64,000 nt of DNA from Stentor coeruleus (GCA_001970955.1 MPUH01000033.1:1-64000), one strand, 5' to 3'. Positions 1-11,399 are shown, counted from the first letter of the stretch. Translations and numbers: made by a program. The notes: a model not told the origin generated them from the letters alone.

Positions 1-627
1 GGTCCCTAATCGGGGGACGATTTATTAATCTAATCTAATAATAGGCTTAAATAAAATATTTTTTGAATAGATATGGAAAGTGAAGAAAATATTTATAATT
101 TGGAGTTTTGACTTGTTGATAATTTGTAATAGGAAATTATCGCATATAAAAAGAATATTGGAATTAGGAAATGCAGATATTTAAGATTAAAACAAAAAAA
201 TTATATAAAATATGTCGATTCAAAATATCAAGCCTCCTTTTTGCTAATTAAAAACTTCAGTTTTCTAGGTATTAGGATTAAAATGCAATTACACTAAAAT
301 AAAATTCCAATAAACCCACCAAACTTTTTAAAGATATATACAACTCAAAGCAATCTTTTATAAAATATAAAAATCCACTTTCCAACCCACATATTCCCAA
401 TAACCCCAAACTATTCACAACACAAAAATAAACTCCAAATCAAACCTTAGCCATACCCCAATCCAAAATCCTCCACTGAATCTCATACAAAAATCTTAAA
501 CCCATAAACTCTACTCTTTTCCATAAAATATCCAAAAATCCCATCAATATTACATCTAAAAAATAATTTTTCCAATACCCAGCCTAAATTTCCCCATTTT
601 CTAACTTAAAACCTTATCTTAAGGTTA
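1..627. other. Gene-free left edge
   Basis: No convincing coding sequence on either strand. The first 250 bases are plain AT-rich DNA. From about 280 to 627 the given strand becomes strongly G-poor and C-rich. This is the 3' flank of the decayed aminotransferase gene that lies to the right on the minus strand, so on that gene's sense strand the flank is G-rich and C-poor. Confidence 0.6.
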
Positions 628-1993
628 TCAAATGCAAGACTCAGCCGCTTGAACAAACACATTCACATGTTGTTTATCAAAAATCAAAGGTGGACTAAGC
701 TATACTGTCTTATCATTAACCACATTAGCATAAACTCCTCTAACTAACATATCATTAACAAAACTTCCAAGCTTTTTCCTTACCTTCAAAATCAAAAGCA
801 ATATGTAGCCCCATACCTCTAAGATTAGCCATCTGATTTTTTTTATGTAACACATTAGCTAATTGATTAATAAAATAATCTCCAACATTTTTCACTTTAT
901 CTAGTAAATCTTGAGTCTCAGCAACAGATCTTATCGCTTTAAATTGATCTAAATGTAAAGGATCACCACACCAAGTATTAGAAATCTGATATGCTTGTGG
1001 AGGTCTAAATTCAGGTTTCATAAAATACCCTGAAATCAGTGTTCTACCACCAAAAACTAATATATCAGGATTTATATTCCAATTTTCATATCCCTATAAT
1101 TTCCCTGTTCCTCCATATCCTGTAAAAGACTCATCAACAATTAACGCAGTTCCTGATTCTTTAATTATTTTAGCTAATTATTGATAATATTTCCATGTTG
1201 CATAATATGTACCTTTTGATTGTATGGATTCTATAATCATTGCACATATATTAATATTTTCTTTAAAAAGTTTTTTTTGTTGCTTCTAAAGCTTTACTTT
1301 CTTCGGATGAATCAGACTCTGGGTAGTTTCGACTAGGAAATGGTGCCATGTATTGAGTTTTAGGTTATAAAAGGTATTTTTACCTAAACCAATTAAATTG
1401 CTATGATGAGAATTTACTAAAGGACAAAGGCAAAATCAGGTGTTCCTGGAGGTTTTGCTTTTAAAGCTGAGGATAATTGCTCAGAAGTATAGTTTTGACC
1501 GTATTTGTTTTTATAAAGCCAGATACTCGCTGATTTTAACGCATTCTCTGTACTCCCTGAACTACAACCACAGGAATTAAACACTTCACTAAGCCCAGTA
1601 GGTGCTAAAGATAGTAAAGTTTTTTCCACCAGATAAGGCCAATTTTCTCTTGGCATTGTATGACATGATACTCTATGCATAACATTTGACATATAGTTTG
1701 ATGTTGATAAAGATGATAAAAAAGATTGATTGTTGTAACCTAAAGGAATTGTCCCATCTTGTCCTGTTGTATCTAATAAATAATTCCCATCTGCATCTGA
1801 AAGATAATTTCCTGAACTAGATTCATAGTCAACAAAAAATTTGATGGTACGGAAATCTTGACTCATTCCTTGGTATTGATTAATAAAAATATGGACTTAG
1901 GATCTGGATTGAGGTTTTGATGATTGGATTTGTTGGTTCGGATGTTATGAGTTTGTTTCCTAGTTGACAAAGTTTTAGAACTCCTGATAACAT
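628..1993 (-). pseudogene. Decayed 4-aminobutyrate aminotransferase (GABA transaminase)
   Basis: Read from the minus strand, fragments in all three frames align in order with mitochondrial GABA transaminase, a PLP enzyme that converts GABA to succinate semialdehyde. The best part (1866-1417) has the family start FFVDYESSSGNYLSDADGNY and ENALKSASIWLYKNKYGQ. Later pieces match APFP, IVDESFTGYGGTGK and PEFRPPQAYQISNTWCGDP. The likely original start is the ATG at 1993, giving a targeting-like N-terminus. Several one-base frame slips, mostly in short homopolymers, and three in-frame stops (TAA, TAG, TAG) interrupt it. The segment that normally carries the Schiff-base lysine (FSKKMMTGG in animals) reads FGGRTLISG, so the PLP lysine is gone. 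I infer a host pseudogene. Poor sequence quality at a contig edge could explain the slips but not the lost lysine. Confidence 0.8.
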
Positions 1994-2792
1994 TTTTTTT
2001 TGAATGGAATTAGATATGCTGGGGGATTATAAACGGTAATTTTATGGGTTATGATATTGATGTTTTTTGGATTTTGGATTAGTGTATTTGAGGAGATTTA
2101 GTTGGGATTTTTTTTTTGGAAATTTAAAGGTGATGAGTTTAATTGAGGTAGGATGATTGATTATTTTGAGATAAGGGGCATTTTAAAAACGTATATGTTT
2201 GCATAAAATTGTATTAAAAAATTGGATTATAAGAATATTTTAAGATGAAAATATCAGATATTATCAGGTTCTTCAGTATGTGGACCTTTGCATTTATTCT
2301 TTAAATTATTTTCTATATATAATCTATTTCTATAAAATTACAAAATTTAAATATATTTTACAAAAGTAAATTTCGTAAACATATCACTTTATATCATATC
2401 AATTATCATCAAAAATTTTAACACCCTATCCTAATCATTACATCATATTTTTAATACAACCTTAACAATTTATACCAAAAAAATATCAATATTACCTTAC
2501 CTAACCCCTTTTTAAATCACTCTCAATAATTTCTTATCTTATTCAACCATATTTTAAACCCAAAACATAATCATAATTTAGCAACTTTCTAATCTTTTAA
2601 TAACATATCATCAATAAAACCCCTAAAAAATATTTTCTAATATATCATAAAGTTCAATTTTTAATCAAAAAATATTTTCTTCCTAAAATCATCATCATCT
2701 ACAGCTTTCAAACCTTAAATTTCATAAACCATCCTGCTTAATTCACCAGTTATTTAACAGAAATTGTTATAACGTAATAAACCCTAAGTAAA
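1994..2792. other. Divergent intergenic region with opposite-skew halves
   Basis: No gene seen. The left half (to about 2260) is C-poor and G-rich on the given strand. The right half (about 2390-2790) is G-poor and C-rich. The switch lies near 2260-2390. It probably contains both promoters of the flanking divergent genes. No TATA-like motif stands out from the AT background. Confidence 0.5.
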
Positions 2793-4718
2793 ATGGACCG
2801 TGACGCAACAAATAATCAAATCCCACAGCAATCTTCCCATTATTTCCCAGACGATGGTGTAGAAATATCAAGCGATTTTGATTCAGGAAACCTAGCTCGA
2901 GCAGAACGTTCAAGTGCCCGAAGTTATTTGCTATGGATTGGTCCAGATTGTATGGGCACTCAAGCAGAAAACTCATGCAGGACCTGGTTTTACTTCAAAG
3001 TAACCGTACAAACACCTCAAACCCTTTATTTCCTCATCAAAAACATGAACCTTCAATTCAAAGTTTTCAAAGAAGGCATGAAACCTGTATACAAAATTCA
3101 AGATCGTTGGCAAAGGATCCCAGGTCCTGTATCATTTAACTTAAACGAAGATGATCCATATTCAATGGAGTTATCTTTTAGTATAACCATTTCCAAAGAT
3201 ATATACCTAGCATTTACATACCCATGGAGCCATACTGATAATAGACTATTTCTAAATGATATAAAAGCTCATTGTTTATTAAAAAACATATACTTTCATG
3301 AAGAGAATCTAATTTTTACATTAGAAAAAAGGCCATGTGAGATTTTGACAATTTCAAGTGTATATGGACTTATAGAAGAACATGAGAAATCTATACAATA
3401 TTTATACCCTAGTACAGCAGATAGAGCATATAATTTTATAGGGAAAAAATATGTTATTATAACAGCAAGAGTACACCCTGGAGAGACCCAAGGATCATTT
3501 ATGATGAATGGGTTTATAAAATTCCTAGTTAGCGACGACCCTAGAGCTGTTGTTTTAAGAGACTATTTTGTGTTTAAAATTGTCCCGATTCTTAACCCAG
3601 ATGCAGTTATTCGTGGTCATTATCGTACTGATACTAAAGGGGTTAATTTAAATAGATTTTATACAAACCCATCATTAACAGAACATCCTACAGTTTATGC
3701 AGTAAAAGAACTTTTTCTAGCTTTAAAAGATTTGATATATTGTTATATAGACCTTCATGGACATGCTACAAAAAAAGGATGTTTTGTTTATGGGAACTAT
3801 ATGGAATTTAGTAAACAAGTCGAATGTTGTTTGTTCCCAAAACTCATATCTTTGAATTGTATAAATTTTGATTTTGAAGGATCGAATTTTACTGAAAAAA
3901 ACATGAGGGCTAAAGATAAAAGAGGACTTTCGAAAGAAGGTAGTGGAAGAGTTGCATTGTTTAAGTTTTCTGGATTGCCAAGATGTTATACATTAGAATG
4001 CAATTTTAATACAGGTAAAGTTTTGAATAGTATTGAAATGTCGGGGTTACCTGAACCTGATGAATGTAATGGTTCTAGTTGGGTTTATAATAAACAACCT
4101 GTGGAATATAATATTGAAATATATGAAGATGTAGGAAGGGCTATAGGGATTGCATTATTGGATAGTATATGTAAAAACCCATATTCTAGAGTTTTACATA
4201 AAGATCCTGATTTGAAAAACCTTCGTTTAGAAGTTGCTGGGTATATCGCTGGCCAGGCACCTTTTAGGTTTGATCCTGTGGTTAAAAAAGCTATGAAAAA
4301 CAAGGAGGAATTGACCAAACTTTTGATTGATGGAGGCAAAAAACTTGTAGAAAAAATTGAGAAAAATAATAAAAACGCTAAAAATGATAAAAGTGAAAAA
4401 AGAGTTTGTATTAAAAAAACTACTGAACTTATTAGGGTACCAAGGGTATCAAAAACTCTTCAACCTGTATCGACAGAAATAGAATTTAGACCAAGTAAGA
4501 GAGTTATAATTTCTGATGTAAAAAAAGATGACTCGACTATTGTACCTATAAAAAATTATATGTTCCCTAATGTTCATAAACCGATAAGTCAAAAAAAAGC
4601 AGCCCCTTCGAAAAAGATTAAACCTTCAAATAAAAGACCTAAAGTTAAACTTATCGCCCCAAGTCTTACAGTAGAAAAGGAACCCAATATTGCAATAATC
4701 GAAGTTAAAGCTTCATAA
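2793..4718 (+). CDS. AGBL5-like: Cytosolic carboxypeptidase, CCP5/AGBL5-like tubulin deglutamylase
   Basis: A 641-aa M14-family zinc carboxypeptidase of the cytosolic (Nna1/CCP) type. It would trim glutamates from tubulin; CCP5 members remove the branch-point glutamate of polyglutamylated tubulin on axonemes and cortical microtubules. Residues about 20-160 form the N-terminal beta-sandwich typical of CCPs. Zinc ligands are H228 and E231 in ARVHPGE and H322 in DLHGH. The catalytic Glu is E402 in YTLECNFNTG. RGHYRTDTKGVNLNR supplies the substrate-binding Asn/Arg region. YPKLISLN-like and SKEGSGRVA segments match CCP5 more closely than other CCPs. The tail after about residue 510 is Lys-rich and disordered. 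The start is the first ATG after a G-poor leader, and TAA ends it. No introns are seen. Confidence is high for CCP and good for CCP5. Confidence 0.9.
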   Translation: MDRDATNNQIPQQSSHYFPDDGVEISSDFDSGNLARAERSSARSYLLWIGPDCMGTQAENSCRTWFYFKVTVQTPQTLYFLIKNMNLQFKVFKEGMKPVYKIQDRWQRIPGPVSFNLNEDDPYSMELSFSITISKDIYLAFTYPWSHTDNRLFLNDIKAHCLLKNIYFHEENLIFTLEKRPCEILTISSVYGLIEEHEKSIQYLYPSTADRAYNFIGKKYVIITARVHPGETQGSFMMNGFIKFLVSDDPRAVVLRDYFVFKIVPILNPDAVIRGHYRTDTKGVNLNRFYTNPSLTEHPTVYAVKELFLALKDLIYCYIDLHGHATKKGCFVYGNYMEFSKQVECCLFPKLISLNCINFDFEGSNFTEKNMRAKDKRGLSKEGSGRVALFKFSGLPRCYTLECNFNTGKVLNSIEMSGLPEPDECNGSSWVYNKQPVEYNIEIYEDVGRAIGIALLDSICKNPYSRVLHKDPDLKNLRLEVAGYIAGQAPFRFDPVVKKAMKNKEELTKLLIDGGKKLVEKIEKNNKNAKNDKSEKRVCIKKTTELIRVPRVSKTLQPVSTEIEFRPSKRVIISDVKKDDSTIVPIKNYMFPNVHKPISQKKAAPSKKIKPSNKRPKVKLIAPSLTVEKEPNIAIIEVKAS

Positions 4719-5164
4719 GTAAGTATAATTTATACTAATTATAACTTTGTAATAATTTATCTTTGGAACTCATAGGTTTTAATGCAAAAAAGTCTTATTT
4801 TTTCTAGATAGGCATTATTGATATAAAATAAAATTGAATCTTTCATTTGCTATTCCATTTTTTCAATTTATAATTTACTTTATTAGCAATATATCTTTAA
4901 AATCATAATAGTTTAATTATAGTATTTATATCCAATCCATAATTCTATATTTTCTCTTATACCCCCCTAATTATATTTTTTTGATAAAATATATCAGACT
5001 ATTTGTAACCCTAAGCAAAAATTATAAGATTCTTTTAGTTTAGTTTTACAGTTTTTTCATTATCAAAACTTTTCATGTTTATTCATCTATCACAAATTAC
5101 AAATTTTAGATCTTTTTATAGAAATGAGATATGAATACAGATAGAAGAATATTTTATAGTTATA
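4719..5164. other. Intergenic region
   Basis: Plain AT-rich spacer between two plus-strand genes, no coding or RNA feature seen. It contains the 3' end region of the carboxypeptidase gene and the promoter of the B-box gene. Confidence 0.5.
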
Positions 5165-6142
5165 ATGAGTGATGCGCCTTCAATAAAGAAATCAGGGAAA
5201 ACAGGAAAAAGAAAAAAGAGCTCAAGTCCAAAGTCAGGGAAATCCCCCAAGTCTAAAGGTTCAAGTGAGCCAACTTCACCAAAAGGAGACCCTCCAATGA
5301 CTGAAATTGCCGGGAATTCTTGTTTTAGACATCACAAAGAAGTTAAATATTTCTGCGAACTTCATGAAGAAGTCCTTTGTGATGACTGTTTAACAACCGC
5401 TCCTTATACAACTTCTCAAACCAAAATATGCAAAATAGAAGAGGCTTATAGAAAAAGGTTCGCATCAACATATCAACTTTTAAACTCTCATATTTTCCCC
5501 AAAAGAGACCAACTCAAAAGCCAAATAGGTAAAATCAACAGCAAATTAGATGAAGTTCGAGCAGCTAAAGGACTTATAGAAAAAGATATGAAAACTGAAT
5601 TTTCAGCAATGAACGAAAGATTGAACTCGAGTTTCGGGACTAAAGTTGCTTTATTAGAATATGATGTATTAGAACTTCAAAGCGATTTAGACCGTATTGA
5701 CTATGTTATAAACAATATTCATGGAGCTAATTCTGATATCACAGGTTTTTTAAGTAAATATACAGAAATTCGTGACACAACGGATTTGATATTAGCTAAG
5801 CCTTTTAGAACTGAAATCGATGTTGATTCAAACAGTTTACCTAAAGAACTTATTGAAATCAGAGAAAATGTTGTCCAATACCCAGCTTTGAAAAATCTTT
5901 TAGAAACGAAGGATGAAATTATATGGAAACTTACTCATGAAGGGGTTAGTACGTGTAAAGTTGATGAAAATACTCAGAAGGAATTGGCTGAGTGGGCGAA
6001 ATTGACTGAAAAGTTTTCTAGTGAATTAGCAAGGTATAGGATGATTTGTGAATATTGTGGTATACCTTTAGATAATATTTCAGTGAATACTAATTGTTCG
6101 AGGAATTCTGGGAATAGACATTATTTCAATAAAGTTAATTAA
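5165..6142 (+). CDS. B-box zinc-finger coiled-coil protein (TRIM-like, no RING)
   Basis: A 325-aa protein. Residues 1-45 are a basic Ser/Pro/Lys-rich tail. Residues about 53-90 have a B-box-type zinc motif (CFRHHKEVKYFCELHEEVLCDDC), followed by about 120 residues predicted as coiled coil. The C-terminus has one isolated CEYC pair near residue 297. No RING is present, so a ubiquitin-ligase role cannot be assumed. B-box/coiled-coil proteins of this layout are common in ciliates and usually act as scaffolds. The start ATG is the first after an A-rich leader. It converges with the minus-strand gene that ends 144 bp downstream. Exact function unknown. Confidence 0.75.
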   Translation: MSDAPSIKKSGKTGKRKKSSSPKSGKSPKSKGSSEPTSPKGDPPMTEIAGNSCFRHHKEVKYFCELHEEVLCDDCLTTAPYTTSQTKICKIEEAYRKRFASTYQLLNSHIFPKRDQLKSQIGKINSKLDEVRAAKGLIEKDMKTEFSAMNERLNSSFGTKVALLEYDVLELQSDLDRIDYVINNIHGANSDITGFLSKYTEIRDTTDLILAKPFRTEIDVDSNSLPKELIEIRENVVQYPALKNLLETKDEIIWKLTHEGVSTCKVDENTQKELAEWAKLTEKFSSELARYRMICEYCGIPLDNISVNTNCSRNSGNRHYFNKVN

Positions 6143-6285
6143 GTTTAGGGTTTAAAGTATATGATTAAAAGTATTTTATGTGTTTTTTTTTTTATAGAGT
6201 TTATATGTGGATTTATAATGTAAATTAAGAGAAAATAATATTATCAGGATGTTGGGTATAAATTTTAAATATCTTTACATGAAAA

Positions 6286-7419
6286 CTAAACTATTTGCAT
6301 TGATTTAACTGAATTTTTATAGAGCTTGATAATTCGTTTATATATAGATTCTTCCTCAGCTTTAGATTCAAGTTTTATATCTTCAACCTGTTTTTTCAAC
6401 ATGTTTTTGTTTTTCTCATGAGCTATTTTCTGTTCTTTTTTTCGGGACTTGCCAGCTTCAGAGAAAATCATTTTGTGTTCATAATTGTGTAGTATTTTAT
6501 ACATTTTCCTCTCGTTGATTTTTTCTTTAAGCATCTGTATTTTATCATCATACAAATTCCTAATATTTTCCATAACAGTTTGTTTCTGTTGATTTCTCTT
6601 TTTCTCAACTTCTTTATTCATCCTCACATCCTCTATCATCTTAATAGTCTGATACTTCTTCAATGTAACCTCAACCAAATTCTTCAACACACTCTGACAG
6701 TTTTCCTTATATTTCACATTCGAAACCCTAATCCTCTCTAATTCATCCTCCCTAATTTTATTCCTAATCTCTTCTCTTTTTCTCTCTTTTGTTCTATTTT
6801 TCAACTTTAATTTCTCTTTTATAGGATTAACAGTCTAAATAATTTTTACATTACCAAGATTATCTTCAAGAAGATTTTTAAACTCCTTAACTTTCGCATA
6901 AAAAAAATTTTCCAAATCGTTTTTCTCTAATTTTATCAGTTTATTATAATCAGGGTATTTCTTTGCTATGTGATTTAAACAAGTTGAGAAGTCTTTTTCA
7001 CTACAATTTTCAAATGGTTTAATAGAATTCCTTCTAGGTTTCGCGCTTTGTGGACGAGATGGTTTTATAACTTTGATTTTACGCTGAGGAATTTTAGGAG
7101 CTTCATGTCGAACTACAGTTCCTAGGCTTGTATAGCTTTCTCCACTTTTATATTCTGTTTATAGGATACTTATACGATTATTTTCATCTATTTCAAGTTT
7201 TGGGACTAAATTATCGTTTGATGAAGGAAGTTCGTTAACTTCATCCATGTCAGTATTTTCGTTAGATGAACCTTTGAAAAAGTCAGCATTTTCTACGATT
7301 ATATTGTCGGAAGAATGAAGCATAATATCAAGTTTGGCTGTTAGAGAATCTTCGGAATTTGATGATTTACTTGATTCGTGTTCTTGTGTTATGAGAAACT
7401 CTTCGCTTATGGCACTCAT
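6286..7419 (-). CDS. Three-exon Lys/Glu-rich coiled-coil protein
   Basis: Reading from ATG at 7419, an acidic Ser/Asn-rich N-terminus (about 85 residues) is followed by a basic linker (RPQSAKPRRN) and a long Lys/Glu/Arg coiled coil that runs to the TAG near 6286. Two stop codons that interrupt the frame both lie inside perfect 15-nt introns: 7155-7169 and 6835-6849. Removing these keeps the frame, giving about 367 aa. No enzymatic domain is recognisable; coiled-coil proteins of this type in ciliates are often basal-body or axonemal. The 7.4-7.7 kb upstream flank is strongly C-poor on the plus strand, i.e. G-poor on the sense strand. Function unknown, but the composition and intron fit make it a real gene. 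Confidence 0.75.
6835..6849 (-). other. 15-nt intron, GTAAAAATTATTTAG
   Basis: GT...TAG, contains an in-frame TAG if retained. Removal joins two coding segments of the coiled-coil gene in the same frame. Confidence 0.75.
7155..7169 (-). other. 15-nt intron, GTATCCTATAAACAG
   Basis: GT...CAG, contains an in-frame TAA. Slightly atypical GTAT start and CAG end compared with the other introns here, so a little less certain. Confidence 0.55.
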
Positions 7420-9803
7420 TTTAAAATATAACTACTTATATGAATTTATTATGGAAGTTAGGCTTTTAGGTTGAATTGTAAATGGGTTTACAAGATGAGG
7501 ATTGTGTTGGATGATTAGTGGATTGAAAGTATAGGTTTTATATATGTAGGTTGTATTTAGGATTTTTATATGAGAAATTATGCAATGTGGTTTTTACTTA
7601 GAGATTGCACAGGTTTTTATACTGTTGTGTGAAAAAAGGAAGATTTTTATTGGATTGGGAGAATGCTTTAGATAGTTTTGTTGATGGGGTACTTTTTATT
7701 GGTTATGTTTGATTTTAAGGGCCGATTTTATATAAAATATAAAACATTGGGCTTTTTTTCTAAACTTGTAATGAAGGTTTTCAAAATTCCTGGGTTGGAA
7801 AAAGATAGTTAAGAATATTAATACTTTCTCAGTAAGGAAATTTGTAATTCAAGATTAGATTGGAAATTAAAAATTTAGCATGGAAATCGAAACCTTCTAA
7901 CTGATAATTGAAGAAGAAGATTAACCCTTTTTTATTCATCAACTTAAATTTATGAATTAAAGTGACGACAATTAACTTAACTTAAAATAATGATAATAGG
8001 GGATAGGATTTACGTAAAAGGAATGTATTTTCTAAAAATAGCCATGACCTCAAAAATAGGACCAGCTCAATATTTTCAAAATGATTCATAAAATTTAGAT
8101 ACTTATATAGCAATGAGCGATATAAAAGTTTATTTGAACAGGGAAATACTATAAAATTATACTTTCTGCATATAAATCAAACTCAAAAAAATTATGGGAA
8201 TTATAAAACCTTTAGTTTGGTCTGAGTATATAGAAAATTATTTTACAGATAATGATTTATATTAAGTCTTTCAATATTGTTCTATAGAAGGACTAATAAT
8301 GATCACAGTTGATTTTTAAGATTAAAACTCTCAAATGGAGAAAAATTTTGAAACTTATACCTTTATAATAATCAGATATTGCAAAATTATGTTGTTTTTT
8401 AATCAGCGAAATATCTTGATATAGCTTATTAGTTTCGAAAACAGAGAAAATTATTTGGAAAATATGAATGCTCATAGTCTGTCTATGAGGATTAAAAGTT
8501 TTTTATCTGTTATTAGCTTCAGGGGATATCGTTATTTAAAGATGTTGGGCAAATTTGTAGACTAAATAGGAAATTAAGAATTTTTAACAGGAAATCAAGA
8601 ATTGGATGAGAAAATCCAAATAAACTAAAACAGAAATTTATTATAATTGGGATTTGGGAAATTGCAGAAAACTGTGAAGATTTATTATTTTAGGTTATTT
8701 GGAGATTTTATGAAGGTATTTAATTTCTTTTTATTACTAGAGATAATGAAAAAATTATATGCCGAGTTTTTTCTTATCTTACTAGCTTGGATTTGTGATA
8801 ATTATTTTGATAATAACTTGAAAATAGATGAAAGATATAATTTTCCCAGTCTGAATTTGATATAGAATAGGATTGGGAAAGAGGTAGTTTATAGTTTTTA
8901 GGTGTTAAGAAGTTTTTTTGGATGATGAGAGATGGATATAATGTGAAAAATTATGATTTAATGAGATAAGGCTGATATTATTGAAAAATAATTTCTCATA
9001 TTAAAAGCAACTATTATATAAACAAAATCTCAACTTTATATGCAACTTCAAGTAATTTAAAGATTAAGCATTTTCTTCAAACACTTACAATCATAAAAGT
9101 TATCATATTTACTTAAAATCATTATTAATTCATATCTTCTTGTCCCAATCTTTTACCAACCCTTCAAGGTTCCAAAATATTATCTAAACTTTATAATATT
9201 TAAAAATAAATAAAAAATGTAATCATAATATCCAATAACAAAAACACCCTCCTAAAGCATATTCAAACTCCCTATAATTTTCAAACTAAAAAATACTCTC
9301 CAACTTTATATTCATTATCATCTCATCTATAAAAAACCACCTTACCAAAATCTTCCATACAATTATCAAAACCCAAAACCCTAACCAAAATCTTCTTTTA
9401 AACCCTATCTTCTCCACATTTTAATCTCTACCATAAAACCATCTCACAATTTTTTAATCCAATTTCTCCTTACACTTATTATAAAAGTCATTTAATAAAT
9501 CTCAATCCCTAACCTATCCATCCATAAAAACCTATCTTTATCTCTATTTCCCAATAAAAAATCTATTATCTCAATCCTAACCAAACAACCCTTTTCCCGC
9601 CTACTAATCTAATAATCACCTCAAACTAAATCCAATCTTTTATCCACAAAACAACAAAATTCGCAATCTTCTAATAAAATCCATATAAAAAGCTTATCCA
9701 AAAGCTATAAACCAAGCTAATCCAATCTTAGAACCCAAATCCTAAAAAAAAATATTTTAAAATTTTCGCACTACGAATTTTCCCTAAGAATGGCTATAAT
9801 AAA
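7420..9803. other. Large intergenic region, two skew blocks
   Basis: No supported gene. About 7440-7740 and parts up to 8990 are C-poor. From about 9000 to 9790 the given strand is extremely G-poor (8 G in 9181-9720 by hand count) and C-rich. A frame at 7981-8930 lacks TGA but has 13 TAA/TAG; I do not call it a gene. Confidence 0.5.
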
Positions 9804-10238
9804 ATGTTGCCTCATCAAGACTGGAATAAGGTCTCTTTCACAGGCCCTGTGGGTAAGGCCAAGAAAGGTGAAAAAGCTGTGCAAGACGCTCACCGTAAAG
9901 GTCAGGAAGTAGAAACTGTTAGAAAACATGGGGCAGGTAATGCTAATAGAGCACCGCCTGTAAACATGAGAAAGCTTGCTGATGATGATGATGTAGTACC
10001 AGTTGCGGAATTACCTCATGAGTTTAGAATGGCAATGCAGAAAGCTAGGGTCGCTGCAAATTTAAGTCAAGCCGACCTAGCGAAAAGAATTAATGAGAAA
10101 CAAAGTGTGGTTAATGATTATGAAAATGGAAGAGCAATACCAAATCCTCAAGTAATTGTAAAGATTGAAAGAGCTTTGAATTGCAGACTTCCTAGACCAC
10201 CTAAAGAAAAGAAACTCAAGCAAAATGAAGATATGTAG
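9804..10238 (+). CDS. MBF1: Multiprotein bridging factor 1 (MBF1/EDF1)
   Basis: A 144-aa protein of normal family length. The N-terminus (HQDWNKVSF) and the linker up to about residue 70 match the MBF1 N-domain. Residues about 75-130 form the Cro/C1-type helix-turn-helix: MAMQKARVAANLSQADLAKR, then INEKQSVVNDYENGRAIPNP and VIVKIERALNCRL. MBF1 is a transcriptional coactivator that bridges bZIP factors and TBP, and is also a ribosome-collision factor that limits frameshifting. It is intronless and ends in TAG. The 5' flank has almost no G and the 3' flank (10261-10680) almost no C, the clearest example of the skew pattern in this window. Confidence 0.95.
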   Translation: MLPHQDWNKVSFTGPVGKAKKGEKAVQDAHRKGQEVETVRKHGAGNANRAPPVNMRKLADDDDVVPVAELPHEFRMAMQKARVAANLSQADLAKRINEKQSVVNDYENGRAIPNPQVIVKIERALNCRLPRPPKEKKLKQNEDM

Positions 10239-10730
10239 AGTTAAGGTATCTTAATCTTATTTAAAACTTTTGGTTTTGATAAAAGTTGTTAGAGTAGATA
10301 AGGTAGATAAGGTTATAGTTGTGAGGATATTTTATAAAGAGGATTATATAGAATGGAAATATAAAGATAAGAGATTTGATAAAGAAGTTTATAGATATGA
10401 GTTTTTAGATTATTTTAGGTTAGTAAATGTTGTAATAAGTAAGGGTTTTTAGGACTTTTTATAAAAGGTATGATGAGATATAGTGTGATTTAAAGTATGA
10501 TTTTTATTAAGTTTAATTTCAGATAAAAGAAATTAAATATGATATGTTTTTAGGTAAAAAGAACAGGAAAATATTTTAATTTTTATCATGAGATTGAAGA
10601 TGTTTGTGAAAGAAAACTGAAGATATATAAATGTTGTATAGTATTGAAAACTTAGTAATATACTGTTATAATAGTATTGAGTTTGTTTATATAAAAATTA
10701 ACATCTATCTGTATTAAATCTAACTTTTGA
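10239..10730. other. C-poor 3' flank of MBF1
   Basis: No gene. 10261-10680 holds 8 C in 420 bases by hand count. Short frames here are low-complexity Val/Lys/Asp translation of the skewed DNA. The skew resets to C-rich near 10690. Confidence 0.6.
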
Positions 10731-11399
10731 TTACAGCTTATAAAAGATATTCAAACCCTTACTGTTGTTTATCCTTGAAGTAGAGCTGCCTTTTTTCAAA
10801 ATCTTTTGACTACGGCATTCTAGTTTCGGAAGAATTCCCTGTTTATTAAATCCTTTTCTATTAACCCGAGAAGTTTGAGCCAATTCTCCTTCATTACTAT
10901 TAGGAAACTGCGTAGCTATTGACTTGTATATCGATTTTTTTTCTAGAGATTTCGACATTTTATTCCCTATAGACAAACTATCATAAGTCTTAATAACAGG
11001 TGAATGACTATAATAGTTCGATAAAACATTAGAAATAGGAGTTGATGGCTTCATTTGTACTCCAAATCTAATATTAGGGATAAAATTTTTAATCCCAGCA
11101 TCAGAATTATTAACTTTTTGTATAATCCTAGCATCCTTTCTGAATTGTCTGTATTCAAAAGAGTTCTTCATACCTTTTATAACACTTAATGAGTTTATAA
11201 TCCTGAAATCTTTTGGCTTTGGAATGTTTTTGCTTGAGTTATGAAATTTCCACTTATAAATCAGATCCCCTGCACCTTCTGGATCGAAATATGTAGCTTT
11301 TCCATAGATAACATCTTTTTTAGGTAATAAACTTTGCATAGCTTTTGATTTTGTTAAGTCAGATTTTGTTAGCTGTAAACTTTGAGAGGCTGATATCAT
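10731..11399 (-). CDS. Probable CFAP77-like (DUF4483) ciliary microtubule inner protein
   Basis: A 222-aa basic protein. Residues about 30-95 show the layout of the CFAP77/DUF4483 family: VIYGKATYFDPEGAGDLIYK, WKFHNSS, then KPKDFRIINSLSVIKGMKNS and YRQFRKDARI. In that family the pattern is YG...W..H...P.DF..LN...V..G......YR...D.R. CFAP77 sits inside the B-tubule of axonemal doublets near the outer junction. The remaining C-terminal 120 residues are basic and unique. ATG at 11399 is the only good start; TAA ends it. The assignment rests on my memory of the motif, so it is moderate; a profile search would settle it. Confidence 0.5.
   Translation of the reverse strand: MISASQSLQLTKSDLTKSKAMQSLLPKKDVIYGKATYFDPEGAGDLIYKWKFHNSSKNIPKPKDFRIINSLSVIKGMKNSFEYRQFRKDARIIQKVNNSDAGIKNFIPNIRFGVQMKPSTPISNVLSNYYSHSPVIKTYDSLSIGNKMSKSLEKKSIYKSIATQFPNSNEGELAQTSRVNRKGFNKQGILPKLECRSQKILKKGSSTSRINNSKGLNIFYKL

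Noticed and set aside
1-30. Possible telomere (CCCTAA-like start)
   Set aside because: Only one partial unit, no tandem repeat.
2767-2976. Antisense and alternate-frame open frames over real genes (for example in CCP5, the permease, TOG and Kelch genes)
   Set aside because: They overlap well-supported genes, lack domains, and are shadows of coding composition.
7981-8932. A 317-codon plus-strand frame with 13 TAA/TAG and no TGA, suggestive of a gene using UAA/UAG as Gln
   Set aside because: An adjacent frame over the same stretch reads equally protein-like, so composition is no proof; no family match, and neighbouring genes use the standard code.
10270-10452. 60-codon frame downstream of MBF1
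   Set aside because: Low-complexity Val/Lys/Asp translation of a C-poor flank.
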